Positions 26,465 to 34,027 of a stretch of 64,000 nucleotides of DNA are shown here, one piece after another (the first letter of the stretch is position 1; each line of letters begins with the position of its first letter). A program made the position numbers and the translations under genes. The DNA lies in assembly GCA_030680295.1 (NCBI GenBank), contig JAUXVU010000018.1:186001-250000 (forward strand). Direction: 5' to 3'. The notes under the pieces are model-generated. The model was not told the origin of the DNA, did no database searches, and worked only from the letters and a program-made list of their open reading frames with translations. Origin of the DNA: Moraxellaceae bacterium (GTDB lineage: Bacteria > Pseudomonadota > Gammaproteobacteria > Pseudomonadales > Moraxellaceae).

Positions 26465-26889
26465 GCCGGCATATTTACATAGGGATTGGGGTTTTTTTCC
26501 TGTTTGGGTGCAGTATGCAGCCATATAAGTTACCTCCTAACACCCCAAGTGCGCGAATTAATGTACTCAAGGCTCCAAGTGCCTGGATTTGTAACTCCAG
26601 TATTCCTCCTAGCTCACTTGTGGCAGACCGAGATGGCTACGCCAAAATTCCAGCTGGTAAGAGGCTGATTGTTGGTGCCAATTACTTCGCGTCGGGATAC
26701 AACGTGAACTACAGTTGCAACCCTAGGTCAAGCTTCGTGCCAGAGGCTGGTCAAAGTTACTATCTTGACTTTGAGATTGAAGCTGAGCGATGCACAGTGC
26801 TCAGCTACAAAGAAGCTCCACATCATCCTGTTGGTCTTGAGTTAGAGTGGTCATTAGCACCGGGTGGAAACTGCCTTACTGAGAGATAG
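26461..26889 (+). CDS. Putative lipoprotein, unknown function
   Basis: A 142-residue protein with a short lipoprotein signal (FFLFGCSMQP, Cys17). The mature domain has four further Cys (in WICNSS, YSCNPR, ERCTVL and GGNCLT), possibly two disulfides, and a beta-rich look. It overlaps the previous gene by four bases, so the two lipoproteins are probably made together. I do not recognise a family. Confidence 0.72.
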   Translation: MSRHIYIGIGVFFLFGCSMQPYKLPPNTPSARINVLKAPSAWICNSSIPPSSLVADRDGYAKIPAGKRLIVGANYFASGYNVNYSCNPRSSFVPEAGQSYYLDFEIEAERCTVLSYKEAPHHPVGLELEWSLAPGGNCLTER

Positions 26890-26941
26890 GCGCAGGACAG
26901 CATGTTAATACCCAACAAGTTGTTCTGGCCGACTGCGCCTA
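26887..26941. repeat. Hairpin at end of lipoprotein operon
   Basis: Arms taggcgcag (26887-26895) and ctgcgccta (26933-26941) pair perfectly over nine bases. The left arm includes the TAG stop of the lipoprotein gene. No T-run follows. It may protect or end the lipoprotein transcript; as a cassette recombination site its core motifs face the wrong way. Confidence 0.55.
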
Positions 26942-27116
26942 ACTTTGCATGAAGGTATTTGGTATTTGCGGACAAAGGAGTCACCTAGAAACACAGCCTT
27001 AAAATTTCAGAGAATTTTTGAGCTTTAAGAGTGTTTTATTGGCTAGCTGGTGATTGAAAATCGAATATATCATCAATGCCGTTTTGCAGGCATTCGTCTA
27101 TCTGAGTTAGTAATAC

Positions 27117-27695
27117 ATGTATCAAGATGAAAGTGCAGATGAAGTTCTTAGGAAGATTGGTAGGAACTTGTTCATCATTCAACAAGTGGAGTCACTATTA
27201 AAACTGATGGTGTCTCAAAGCTCGTTAACGGGTTTTCTTACTCAGTTAGCGCGTGCACAAAAGCTAAATACTGATCGAGTACATAAGCAAACAATGGGGC
27301 AGCTGGTCGGTCAGTATTTGGAGCTGATTGATCCGTCAAAAGCGATAACTGAATTAGCTGATATTAGCCATATTGCTACCAAAGAAATAGTTTTCTCATC
27401 GCAGACACGTATTGTCGGCAGCCCAAACTATTACCTGCAAAAACAAACCGACTTAGCGAAAATGGTTGAAGATCGGAACAACCTCATCCATCACTTACTT
27501 CCTCGTCTAAACCTGCAATCAAAAGAGAGCTGCCAGGAGGTTGGCCAGCAGCTTGATGATCAGCGAGCAGGGCTTGTTGCTCAGCTTGAGGAGCTAAAAG
27601 CACAGCTACTTGCATTGGCTGAGAATCGTCAAGTCATGTGTGATTTTTTGGCATCTGATCAGGCTAAAGAAATGTTTGAACGAGTTGAAAAGTAG
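27117..27695 (+). CDS. Hypothetical helical protein with HEPN-like RNxxxH motif
   Basis: A 192-residue soluble, mostly alpha-helical protein. It contains EDRNNLIHH with Arg120 and His125, fitting the R-x4-H motif of HEPN ribonuclease domains (compare RNxxIH in HepT-like proteins). The C-terminus is a Gln/Leu/Glu-rich probable coiled coil (about 145-190). There is no signal peptide and no recognised family. ATG 27117 has a weak ribosome site. No obvious MNT or other antitoxin partner is adjacent, so a toxin role is only a possibility. Confidence 0.6.
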   Translation: MYQDESADEVLRKIGRNLFIIQQVESLLKLMVSQSSLTGFLTQLARAQKLNTDRVHKQTMGQLVGQYLELIDPSKAITELADISHIATKEIVFSSQTRIVGSPNYYLQKQTDLAKMVEDRNNLIHHLLPRLNLQSKESCQEVGQQLDDQRAGLVAQLEELKAQLLALAENRQVMCDFLASDQAKEMFERVEK

Positions 27696-27881
27696 TTCAA
27701 GGGACGGCTTGATGCTTTACGAAATTGTTATTTTTTGTTTGAAGCCATGGCATGAGGTCATATTTGTGTCGTATAGATCATATTAATATGGCGTCTGTCG
27801 CTATAAGAAATTAATAGGGCATACCCATCTAGTCAAAGTATTGATAAAGAATTAGATTCACAAAAAGAGGGTGTCGTATAA

Positions 27882-28343
27882 GTGGCGTGTTATATGACTG
27901 GTGTCGTTGAATCAACTGTTATAAGGCAAGTGAGCATTGTGCACGAATTTAAACTTGATTTAAGAAATGGCATTGTTCTCTGCTCTGAGCTGTCGGAATC
28001 GACTGTTTCGTCATTTCCTGATGTGAATCAGCGTGACATGAAGAATGGCTATGTTTGGTATACGCTACCGATTGTAGATATAAATGGAGAGTCCGTCGTT
28101 TTTAGTCTTTGCTTTTTTAATTCAAGAATTCAAAGCCTAAGTATTTCCATCGCTAATCCTCAGAAATACGGTAGCAGTTGGAATGATTTCAGTGAATCTA
28201 AGGAAAAACTACGTGCAAAGGATACCGAGAAATGGCTTTCTAGTATCGGCTATCAAGTTGGCAAATATTTGTGGGGAGCAGTCTGGGCTGGCTACGATTC
28301 AAAAGGTGGTTTCGGTCATGCGGTTGTACGCTATGCCTTATAA
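27882..28343 (+). CDS. Hypothetical cassette protein
   Basis: A soluble protein of up to 153 residues. The start is uncertain: GTG 27882, ATG 27894 (AGTGG eight bases upstream) or GTG 27939, which would give a sharper N-terminus (VHEFKLDLRNGIVL). The C-terminus, TEKWLSSIGYQVGKYLWGAVWAGYDSKGG, is of a type I associate with gene cassettes and accessory islands. No known function. Its stop lies at the left end of an attC-like site, as expected for a cassette. Confidence 0.68.
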   Translation: MACYMTGVVESTVIRQVSIVHEFKLDLRNGIVLCSELSESTVSSFPDVNQRDMKNGYVWYTLPIVDINGESVVFSLCFFNSRIQSLSISIANPQKYGSSWNDFSESKEKLRAKDTEKWLSSIGYQVGKYLWGAVWAGYDSKGGFGHAVVRYAL

Positions 28344-28415
28344 CCAGCAAATTAAGTACGCTCCCTTCGGTCGCCCGACGCTCGCAAGCTCGCGCGGCTT
28401 ATTTGGGCGTTAGGG
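28341..28415 (+). other. attC-like recombination site
   Basis: It begins ataaccagcaaattaag and ends cttatttgggcgttaggg. AAC pairs with GTT, and CAAAT(T)AAG pairs with CTTATTTG with one extra T, the extrahelical-base arrangement typical of attC. The middle carries imperfect palindromes (cgctcgcaagctcgcg region). The end core GTTAGGG departs from GTTRRRY only in the last base. Confidence 0.65.
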
Positions 28416-28450
28416 CGACGTGTTTTCTGCCCCTCAAACCAACGAAACGG

Positions 28451-29050
28451 ATGACTATGCGGCTTAGGTTAATCACAACTCTCGTGGCTGCGCTGCTGGT
28501 CTCTGCCTGTGCAACCAATCCTCCTCTCGCGCTAAATCTGCGGGATCCAGTGACGCCGGAAAACTTGCTGATCGCTCACCGCGCCTCTTTTGTAAAACTC
28601 CAAGGCCTACTGAACGTTCGCTGGGAGTACGGCCTAATGCCCGGTGCTTACGCGGCGGAAAAGGAAAATGACCTCGGCACCTTTTATCGTGGAAGCGGGC
28701 GTCCCATCTGGGCTCGTGGTGGAACCGAAACGGTTCCGGCGCAACTGTTTCTTGGTGGAGTGTGGGTCCCAAAGAGTGAGTCCGAAGTTCCTCGCCTTTA
28801 CATCATTAGAGACAACGCGCTGCACACGACAAAGGATCTTGATCAATACACATTCACCTACAGTCAGAACTTGATCGTGTCAGGCCAACCCGTCGGACCT
28901 TCAGTAGCAGGCTCAGTGATCGGCGGTGCTATTGTGGGCGCCATCCTCCAGGCTGAGGCGGGCACAATCTACATTCATGACGCAAGTGGAGACGCCAAAT
29001 TCGACCGGCATCTGAAGGAAGCAGTCAAGTCTCGCACACGCTCGCGTTGA
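28451..29050 (+). CDS. Putative lipoprotein (cassette)
   Basis: A 199-residue lipoprotein: MTMRLRLITT then lipobox LLVSACATN. The start is ATG 28451 or 28457; the frame opens upstream at 28271, but that part would be read through the attC-like site and is not credible. A Gly/Ala-rich hydrophobic stretch (SVAGSVIGGAIVGAILQAEAG) near residue 160 may be a glycine-zipper membrane segment. Base composition is markedly more GC-rich than in neighbouring genes. No family recognised. Confidence 0.72.
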   Translation: MTMRLRLITTLVAALLVSACATNPPLALNLRDPVTPENLLIAHRASFVKLQGLLNVRWEYGLMPGAYAAEKENDLGTFYRGSGRPIWARGGTETVPAQLFLGGVWVPKSESEVPRLYIIRDNALHTTKDLDQYTFTYSQNLIVSGQPVGPSVAGSVIGGAIVGAILQAEAGTIYIHDASGDAKFDRHLKEAVKSRTRSR

Positions 29051-29086
29051 GTACCCGTTGCGTGCGGCTCACCTCTAACGTTAGGG
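29048..29086 (+). other. Degenerate attC-like boundary
   Basis: The sequence after the lipoprotein stop ends in ctctaacgttagggc. GTTAGGG (29080-29086) matches the end core of the neighbouring attC site. GAG...CTC and CC...GG pairings can be drawn, but a proper opening core is not visible, so the site looks truncated or rearranged. Confidence 0.35.
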
Positions 29087-29093
29087 CACTCAT

Positions 29094-29436
29094 ATGAATG
29101 CAGCTGAACATATAGTAGATGCCTACTTTCGTCTTGCAAGAGGCTGCTTCATGCTTGCAGACAAGAAAGTTAAGAAAGGAAATAACCGACAGCTTGATAT
29201 TCTTGCTTACCACCTAAAGGATCAGCTTGAATTTCATATTGAGGTTGGGGTCACTCATCAAGAAAATTGGCGCCCAACCTTAGAAGAGCTGGGGGCCACA
29301 ATTTGAAAAGAAATTCTTCGGCGTCTCGCCAGAACGGAAAGGCAAAAGTGTAGCTGTCCCAAAGAGGAAATATCGTGTTACTAAAGTATCTAATACCAAT
29401 AATCGCAATCCTTGTTTCTCCATTAGTTCATGCTGA
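29094..29436 (+). pseudogene. Frameshifted and shortened cassette gene
   Basis: The reading frame from ATG 29094 encodes AAEHIVDAYFRLARGCF...NNRQLDILAY...FHIEVGVTH and stops at 29306 (70 residues). Immediately after a run of five G (29291-29295), the +1 frame continues smoothly as PQFEKKFFGVSPERKGK and runs to 29436. Removing one G gives a continuous product of about 113 residues. The family is usually longer as I remember it, so the 3' part also appears lost into the next gene's start. The LDILAY...EVGVTH arrangement could be a PD-(D/E)XK-like core; this is speculative. Confidence 0.65.
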
Positions 29437-30193
29437 CATTGTATTTCTCGGAGATAAGGCAAGGTTTCAGCTATTGAAAGAGTGTGGGACGTCATGTTCG
29501 GCTGGTAGCTATAAGATAATGTCTCCAAAGCTCAACGCCAAAGCATCCGAAGTTGCCTCACTTGCCCAGGATGCTAGCCATGCAGTGATAGTAGTGGATG
29601 CTACTCAAGGTCCTCTGCCTGTAACTAGAGAACATGTTCTCATCGCAAGACAGGCGGGTATTCCAAGTTTATCCATAATGTTTGCAAATGTTTCTGGCTT
29701 GGAGGGCATGGCAGATGCTGGCGAACTCCTTGAGCTAGAAGAGTTAGAAGTTCGTGAAGTCTTTAATATGTATGAAATGGGCGGAGACAATGCACCTGTC
29801 TATCATGATAGTGGTATCAAGGTTGCGCCTAACCTGCATACTAATGCTATAGGCTTAAATTCAGTGCTCTCCAAGCTTAAAGCCACTGCCAAACGAAAAG
29901 TAGCTAATGTTAAGTATTTCACCGGTAAGTCTTTAAGCACTTATGTATATCTATTAACTCCTCAAGAGGCAAAACATACTGAAGCTCTCACTCAAGGTGG
30001 CTCTGTAAAATTGTGGGTTAACGGGCAAGTTTCCAAGGGTAAGACAGCATCTGAAGGTTTAGCTCCTGGTAGCAATGGTGAGTTACAAATTATTCTAGAG
30101 GCTCCTGTCAAGGCGGCAGAAGGTTCACGTTACTTATTAGAGAGAAATGGGCAAATTATTGCTGCGGAAGTTGTTGTCCGTGTTAGCAGCTAA
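29375..30193 (+). CDS. Secreted EF-Tu-like protein lacking GTP-binding motifs and domain II
   Basis: A 272-residue protein; GTG 29375 is preceded by AGAGGA. Residues 1-20 form a signal peptide (SPLVHA). Residues 67-147 align with the EF-Tu G domain: VVDATQGPLPVTREHVLIARQAG, then ELLELEELEVREV and GGDNAPVYHDSG. Residues 187-272 align with EF-Tu domain III: VYLLTPQEAKHT and EAPVKAAEG...ERNGQII. The P-loop and DCPGH are absent, NKxD is replaced by ANVS (104-107), and domain II is missing. GTPase or tRNA-carrier activity is therefore unlikely. It probably lies in the periplasm or on the surface. It sits in a cassette-like unit ahead of an attC-like site. Confidence 0.8.
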   Translation: MLLKYLIPIIAILVSPLVHADIVFLGDKARFQLLKECGTSCSAGSYKIMSPKLNAKASEVASLAQDASHAVIVVDATQGPLPVTREHVLIARQAGIPSLSIMFANVSGLEGMADAGELLELEELEVREVFNMYEMGGDNAPVYHDSGIKVAPNLHTNAIGLNSVLSKLKATAKRKVANVKYFTGKSLSTYVYLLTPQEAKHTEALTQGGSVKLWVNGQVSKGKTASEGLAPGSNGELQIILEAPVKAAEGSRYLLERNGQIIAAEVVVRVSS

Positions 30194-30259
30194 CAAGTCG
30201 CTGTTGTCGGACAAATATTCCGCTGCGCTTCAGCTTTGCCCGTGCTGCGGGCGTTAGGA
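30189..30259 (+). other. attC-like recombination site
   Basis: Starts gctaacaagtcgctg and ends ctgcgggcgttagga. CTAAC pairs with GTTAG, and GTCGGACAAA pairs with TTTGCCCG-GC with one mismatch and one extra base. An inner hairpin GCTG...CAGC forms the tip. The stop of the EF-Tu-like gene lies at its left end, as usual for cassettes. Confidence 0.65.
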
Positions 30260-30307
30260 ATACCCGTATAAATATCGTAGTTAAATTAAAAATAGGAAGT
30301 GGTTTTC

Positions 30308-30754
30308 ATGAAAGCTAAATTTTTACTTGCAGTAGTTATTTTTGTTAATTGTCTTTCGTTCGGCCCTGCTTTTGCGGCTGAATCGTCATTAGGGCCATGC
30401 ATGGTAGATTCAATGACCGGTAAGGAACGAAAGGAAATGGCACGATGGATGTTTTTTGCTATAGCAGCACATCCTGAAATTAAAGAGTATTCGAAGGTGT
30501 CAGAAATAGTTAAAAACAAATCAGATGAGCACTTGGCTAACTTGGTTATGAGGCTATTAACTGAAGACTGCTTATCACAAGCAAAAACCGCCTTCAAGGA
30601 AGAAGGTCAAGTTGCAGTTGCAGGTGCTTTTGAACTCGTAGGAAAAGTCGCAATGCAGGAGCTAATGATGAATAAAGATGTAGAACATGCAATTGCGGCA
30701 CATGTAAAATATCTAGATCAAGATAAATTCAGGAATATTTACTCTGAAAAATAA
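30308..30754 (+). CDS. Hypothetical secreted protein (likely cassette)
   Basis: A 148-residue protein with a signal peptide (FGPAFA then AESS). The mature part is predicted helical, with two Cys (in GPCMV and EDCLS) that could bond, and a GKERKEMARWMFFAIAAHPEIK segment. ATG 30308 has AGGAAG about nine bases upstream. It begins 49 bases after an attC-like site; no closing attC site is visible after it. Function unknown. Confidence 0.72.
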   Translation: MKAKFLLAVVIFVNCLSFGPAFAAESSLGPCMVDSMTGKERKEMARWMFFAIAAHPEIKEYSKVSEIVKNKSDEHLANLVMRLLTEDCLSQAKTAFKEEGQVAVAGAFELVGKVAMQELMMNKDVEHAIAAHVKYLDQDKFRNIYSEK

Positions 30755-30826
30755 ACTTAAGAAGGCAATTCTGCGGATGATTTGTACTGCAAACTCTTGC
30801 GCTAAGAGAGTACATGAACCCTTCAA

Positions 30827-30871
30827 GCCTTCCCTAAAATCAAAGCTAACGCTTCAAAACTAGGGAAAGCC
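30827..30871. repeat. Imperfect inverted repeat between convergent genes
   Basis: CTTCCCTAAAATCAAAGC and GCTTcAAAACTAGGGAAAG face each other around TAAC. TTCCCTA pairs with TAGGGAA, and AAGC pairs with GCTT. It lies between the convergent cassette-type gene and the OmpW-like gene. Without T-runs it is a weak terminator candidate. Confidence 0.4.
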
Positions 30872-30878
30872 AAACGCA

Positions 30879-31502
30879 TTAAAACGCTTTCAGAATGCCC
30901 ATCGAAAACTCATTAAGGTCTGTTTCGACTTTCTCACCTGCAAGAGTTTGTTCCAACTGAGTTAAGCGCCACTGACCGCGAATTGTTAAGTCGTTGTTAA
31001 GTTTGTATTGAACGCCAGCGCCAAAGGCATTGTTCCAGCCGGAAGAAGATAGTTTCAAGCTGCCTTCGTTTCCGTTTTCGTCGGTAGCTTTAAATTTATT
31101 ATCCACATTCAAATATAAATAATCGGCACGAACAAAAAAGCTTAGGTGTTCGTTAATCGGAAGTGTTGCGACAACGCCAGGACCGCCGCCGTGAAAGGTC
31201 GTGCTTAAATCAACTGAAATGCCATCATCCGGGAAAATGGCTGCTTGCTTAATGTCGCCAGACTTCAAGTAAGTGGCTTCGAACGCCACGAATTCATTTA
31301 AGGCAAAGCCTGCACCAACGGAAACATTAATGGTTCCATCATTTTTGGTGATGATAACGCCGGGGCTGTCTTCTTCGTCTTCTGCTTGAACATAACCCAA
31401 TGTGCCAAATAAATAAGGCTTGCCATTAGGCATTGTATTTGCTGCAACTGGTGTGGCAATTAAGCTGAGGGTTAAGAGGTGAACGAGGTTGGTTTTTTTC
31501 AT
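30879..31502 (-). CDS. Outer membrane beta-barrel protein (OmpW/OmpA-like porin family)
   Basis: A 207-residue protein with a signal peptide (MKKTNLVHLL ... PVAA) from ATG 31502; the frame opens 12 codons earlier, but GGAG sits upstream of 31502. Alternating strands such as YLFGTLGYVQAE, INVSVGAGFALNEFVAFEATYLK, LSFFVRADYLYLNVDN and LTIRGQWRLTQL, with a terminal Phe, fit an eight-stranded outer-membrane barrel. Role inferred: small porin or barrel; ligand unknown. Confidence 0.82.
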   Translation of the reverse strand: MKKTNLVHLLTLSLIATPVAANTMPNGKPYLFGTLGYVQAEDEEDSPGVIITKNDGTINVSVGAGFALNEFVAFEATYLKSGDIKQAAIFPDDGISVDLSTTFHGGGPGVVATLPINEHLSFFVRADYLYLNVDNKFKATDENGNEGSLKLSSSGWNNAFGAGVQYKLNNDLTIRGQWRLTQLEQTLAGEKVETDLNEFSMGILKAF

Positions 31503-31613
31503 GGGGTGCAAGCTCCGTTGCGATAATTTGAAAAGCAAGTATTCCGTTTGCCCAACAGCGAGTCTGTGTGAGTTAACGTCGATTTTAGTGACTTTTTGTT
31601 ACGGTCTCATTTC

Positions 31614-31687
31614 TGGTGGGCGATACTGGGATCGAACCAGTGACCCCTCCGTGTGAAGGTAGTGCTCTCCCGCTGAGCTAATCGCCC
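31614..31687 (-). tRNA. tRNA-Val(CAC), atypical anticodon stem
   Basis: The minus strand folds as a tRNA. The acceptor stem GGGCGAT/ATCGCCC is perfect, the D stem is GCTC/GAGC, the T arm ACTGG-TTCGATC-CCAGT is perfect, and ACCA is encoded. The anticodon loop TTCACAC gives CAC (valine). The anticodon stem is CTACC opposite GGAG or GGAGG, so it has either a bulged A or an A-A mismatch. Total length is 74 bases, apparently one base short. It may be functional, decaying, or carry a sequence error. Confidence 0.85.
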
Positions 31688-31733
31688 GGAAGTAATTCCG
31701 ACAGCTAATGCTACCGGAATCACATCCCCAATT

Positions 31734-33479
31734 TCAACGAACCACTGACCGTCCTAAGAAGTCGATTAACTCATTCATGGCTAAGTTCATCGACTCGTCA
31801 TCACGGCGGCCTTTGTATTCAATGGTGCCGGCGTCTAGGCCTTTTTCACCCACCACCAAACGGTGGGGAATGCCCATCAGTTCGATGTCTGAAAACTTCA
31901 CGCCCGGGCGTTCGTTGCGGTCATCAAACAACACGTCATAACCGGCGCGAGTCAGCTGGTCGTAGAGCTCGGTGCTAGCGGCTTTAATGCGCTCTGACTT
32001 TGGCCAGTTCATGGGCACCAAGGCAATTTGGAAGGGGGCAATGGCGTCTGGCCAAATAATGCCGCGCTCGTCGTGGTTTTGCTCAATGGCCGATGCAATA
32101 ACGCGGGTAACACCAATGCCATAACAGCCCATGGTGACTACCAGCGGTTTGCCGGTTTCGTCTAATACTTTGCAGCCTAGGGCTTCAGAGTACTTTTGAC
32201 CTAGTTGGAAAATATGGCCGACTTCAATGCCGCGTTTAATTTGCAGTGTGCCTTTGCCACAGGGTGATGGGTCACCGTTGATGACATTGCGAATGTCCGC
32301 CACTAGGCTGGGTTCTGGCAGGTCGCGGCCAAAGTTCACGCCGCTTAAGTGGAAGCCCACTTCATTGGCACCACAGACAAAGTCGCTCATGACCGCGACG
32401 TTGCGGTCTGCAATCACGGTCACGGCAGCATTCACGTCAACTGGGCCAATAAAGCCGGGTGAGCAGCCTAAGGCATCGACAATTTCCGCTTCGGTGGCAA
32501 AGCGGAAGCCGCTTAAACCGGCAATTTTGTTGGCTTTGATTTCGTTTAAGTCGTGGTCGCCGCGCAGCAATAATAAGAAAAAGCGCAGGGTAGGGGCCGC
32601 TTTGGAGTTGTCATCGGGTACAGGTGCCATCACCGCAATGGCTTTTACCGTTTGGCTTAAGTCTATGCCTAACAATGCGGCCACATCGGCACAGGCGGTT
32701 TGTGTTGGAGTGGACACTTTAGCCATGGCTGCACTGGCGGCAGCACGGGTGTGCGCAGGCGCTAATGCTTCAGCCATTTCAGTGTTGGCGGCGTAGTCGC
32801 TGCTGTCAGAAAAGGCAATGTCGTCTTCGCCGCTGTCGGCCAATACATGAAATTCATGTGAGCCAGTGCCGCCAATGGAACCGGTGTCTGCCTGTACGGG
32901 GCGGAAGTTCAAGCCCAGACGTTGGAAGATGCGGCAGTAGGTGGCGTGCATCAGGTCATAAGTTTCTTGCAGCGATTCGTGGCTGGCATGAAAGGAATAG
33001 GCGTCTTTCATGATGAACTCACGTGAGCGCATGACACCAAAGCGTGGGCGAATTTCGTCACGGAATTTGGTTTGAATTTGGTAGAAGTTCATTGGCAACT
33101 GTTTGTAGCTGCTTAATTCATTACGCGCTAAGTCGGTAATAACTTCTTCGTGGGTTGGGCCCAGTACAAATTGACGGTTGTGACGGTCATTAAAGCGAGC
33201 CAGTTCCGGGCCATATTGCTCAAAACGTCCGGATTCATGCCACAGCTCGGCTGGTTGTGTCACTGGCATTAGCACTTCTTGTGCGCCGGCGTGGTCCATT
33301 TCTTCACGCACAATGCGTTCAACTTTATGCAGCACACGGCGGCCTACCGGCAGCCAGTTGTATAGGCCAGAGGCAACTTTGCGAATTAAGCCCGCACGCA
33401 GCATAAGCTGGTGGGAAATAACTTCAGCATCGGCAGGGGTTTCACGAAGTGTGGCAAGTAGAAGGCGGCTGGCGCGCAT
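31734..33479 (-). CDS. proS: Prolyl-tRNA synthetase
   Basis: A 581-residue class II synthetase of the bacterial type. Motif 1 region is near residues 50-80, motif 2 [17 protein letters not shown] at about 140, and motif 3 [10 protein letters not shown] near 450. Between motifs 2 and 3 lies an inserted YbaK-like editing domain (about 230-390) that clears Ala-tRNA-Pro; KAIAV and a conserved [10 protein letters not shown] are visible. It charges tRNA-Pro with proline in the cytoplasm. Divergent from the thioesterase gene. Confidence 0.97.
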   Translation of the reverse strand: MRASRLLLATLRETPADAEVISHQLMLRAGLIRKVASGLYNWLPVGRRVLHKVERIVREEMDHAGAQEVLMPVTQPAELWHESGRFEQYGPELARFNDRHNRQFVLGPTHEEVITDLARNELSSYKQLPMNFYQIQTKFRDEIRPRFGVMRSREFIMKDAYSFHASHESLQETYDLMHATYCRIFQRLGLNFRPVQADTGSIGGTGSHEFHVLADSGEDDIAFSDSSDYAANTEMAEALAPAHTRAAASAAMAKVSTPTQTACADVAALLGIDLSQTVKAIAVMAPVPDDNSKAAPTLRFFLLLLRGDHDLNEIKANKIAGLSGFRFATEAEIVDALGCSPGFIGPVDVNAAVTVIADRNVAVMSDFVCGANEVGFHLSGVNFGRDLPEPSLVADIRNVINGDPSPCGKGTLQIKRGIEVGHIFQLGQKYSEALGCKVLDETGKPLVVTMGCYGIGVTRVIASAIEQNHDERGIIWPDAIAPFQIALVPMNWPKSERIKAASTELYDQLTRAGYDVLFDDRNERPGVKFSDIELMGIPHRLVVGEKGLDAGTIEYKGRRDDESMNLAMNELIDFLGRSVVR

Positions 33480-33592
33480 GGGTGTTTGTCCTAGGTATCA
33501 ACAAGAATAATGGGTGATTGTACGGGAGGCGGTGGCTTGTATGCCATGCTCTCGGTAATATGCTCGGCATCTAAAGAATAATAGAGGCTGAG

Positions 33593-34015
33593 ATGAAGAT
33601 GACAGCTGTCGAAGTCAATGACTTCATTCGTCAAGGAATCCCAGCATTTGAAAGTGCCGGTTGTGCTGTCACCGAGGTGGCCGCCGATCATGTGGTGGTG
33701 GTTCAGCAGTTTCGTGATGATTTGCTGCGCCCCGGTGGCACCATTTCTGGCCCAACCTTGATGGCCTTAGCGGATACCGCCATGTATGCCCTGATTTTGG
33801 CGCAGTTAGGCCCTGTGGCAATGGCGGTTACGCAAAACTTGAACATCAATTTTCTGCGTCGACCCGCGCCAGTTGATACAATCGCTCAAGCTCGCTTTTT
33901 ACGCTTGGGCCGTCGTTCAGCCGTGATCGATGTGTCTATATATAGTGCGGGCAGTGATGAGATGGTTGCGCATGTGACCGGAACCTATGCTTTGCCCACG
34001 CCAACCTCGCTTTAG
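33593..34015 (+). CDS. PaaI/YdiI-like hotdog thioesterase
   Basis: A 140-residue PaaI-type thioesterase. RPGGTISGPTLMALADTAMYALIL has the usual helix with its catalytic-region Asp, and NLNINFLRRP is the conserved strand. Probable role: hydrolysis of short or aromatic acyl-CoA. AGAGG lies five bases before ATG 33593 (ATG 33599 is an alternative). It ends 12 bases before the Lon-type protease gene, so the pair is likely co-transcribed. Confidence 0.88.
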   Translation: MKMTAVEVNDFIRQGIPAFESAGCAVTEVAADHVVVVQQFRDDLLRPGGTISGPTLMALADTAMYALILAQLGPVAMAVTQNLNINFLRRPAPVDTIAQARFLRLGRRSAVIDVSIYSAGSDEMVAHVTGTYALPTPTSL

Positions 34016-34027
34016 TCGGATATTTAC

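Larger units (their letters stand above)
27882..30260 (+). mobile_element. Putative integron gene-cassette cluster without integrase (CALIN-like)
   Basis: Four short same-strand units are separated by attC-like sites at 28341-28415, about 29048-29086 (degenerate) and 30189-30259. All are compact, promoterless-looking genes of unknown type, with clearly different base composition: the 28451 gene is GC-rich, its neighbours AT-rich. No tyrosine recombinase of integron type is in the window. The outer left edge and the right edge past 30754 are not resolved. Confidence 0.6.

Noticed and set aside
26887-26943. Possible attC site around GCCTAAC
   Set aside because: The core motifs are in reversed order (GATAGGC first, GCCTAAC last), so the hairpin cannot be an attC; kept only as a hairpin.
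27108-27114. GTTAGTA as a cassette boundary before the HEPN-like gene
   Set aside because: No opening AAC core or paired arms at a suitable distance upstream.
28271-28450. N-terminal extension of the cassette lipoprotein from 28271
   Set aside because: It reads through the previous gene's end and the attC-like site, and would bury the lipoprotein signal.
29375-30193. Functional elongation factor Tu copy
   Set aside because: A signal peptide is present, and the P-loop, NKxD and domain II are missing.
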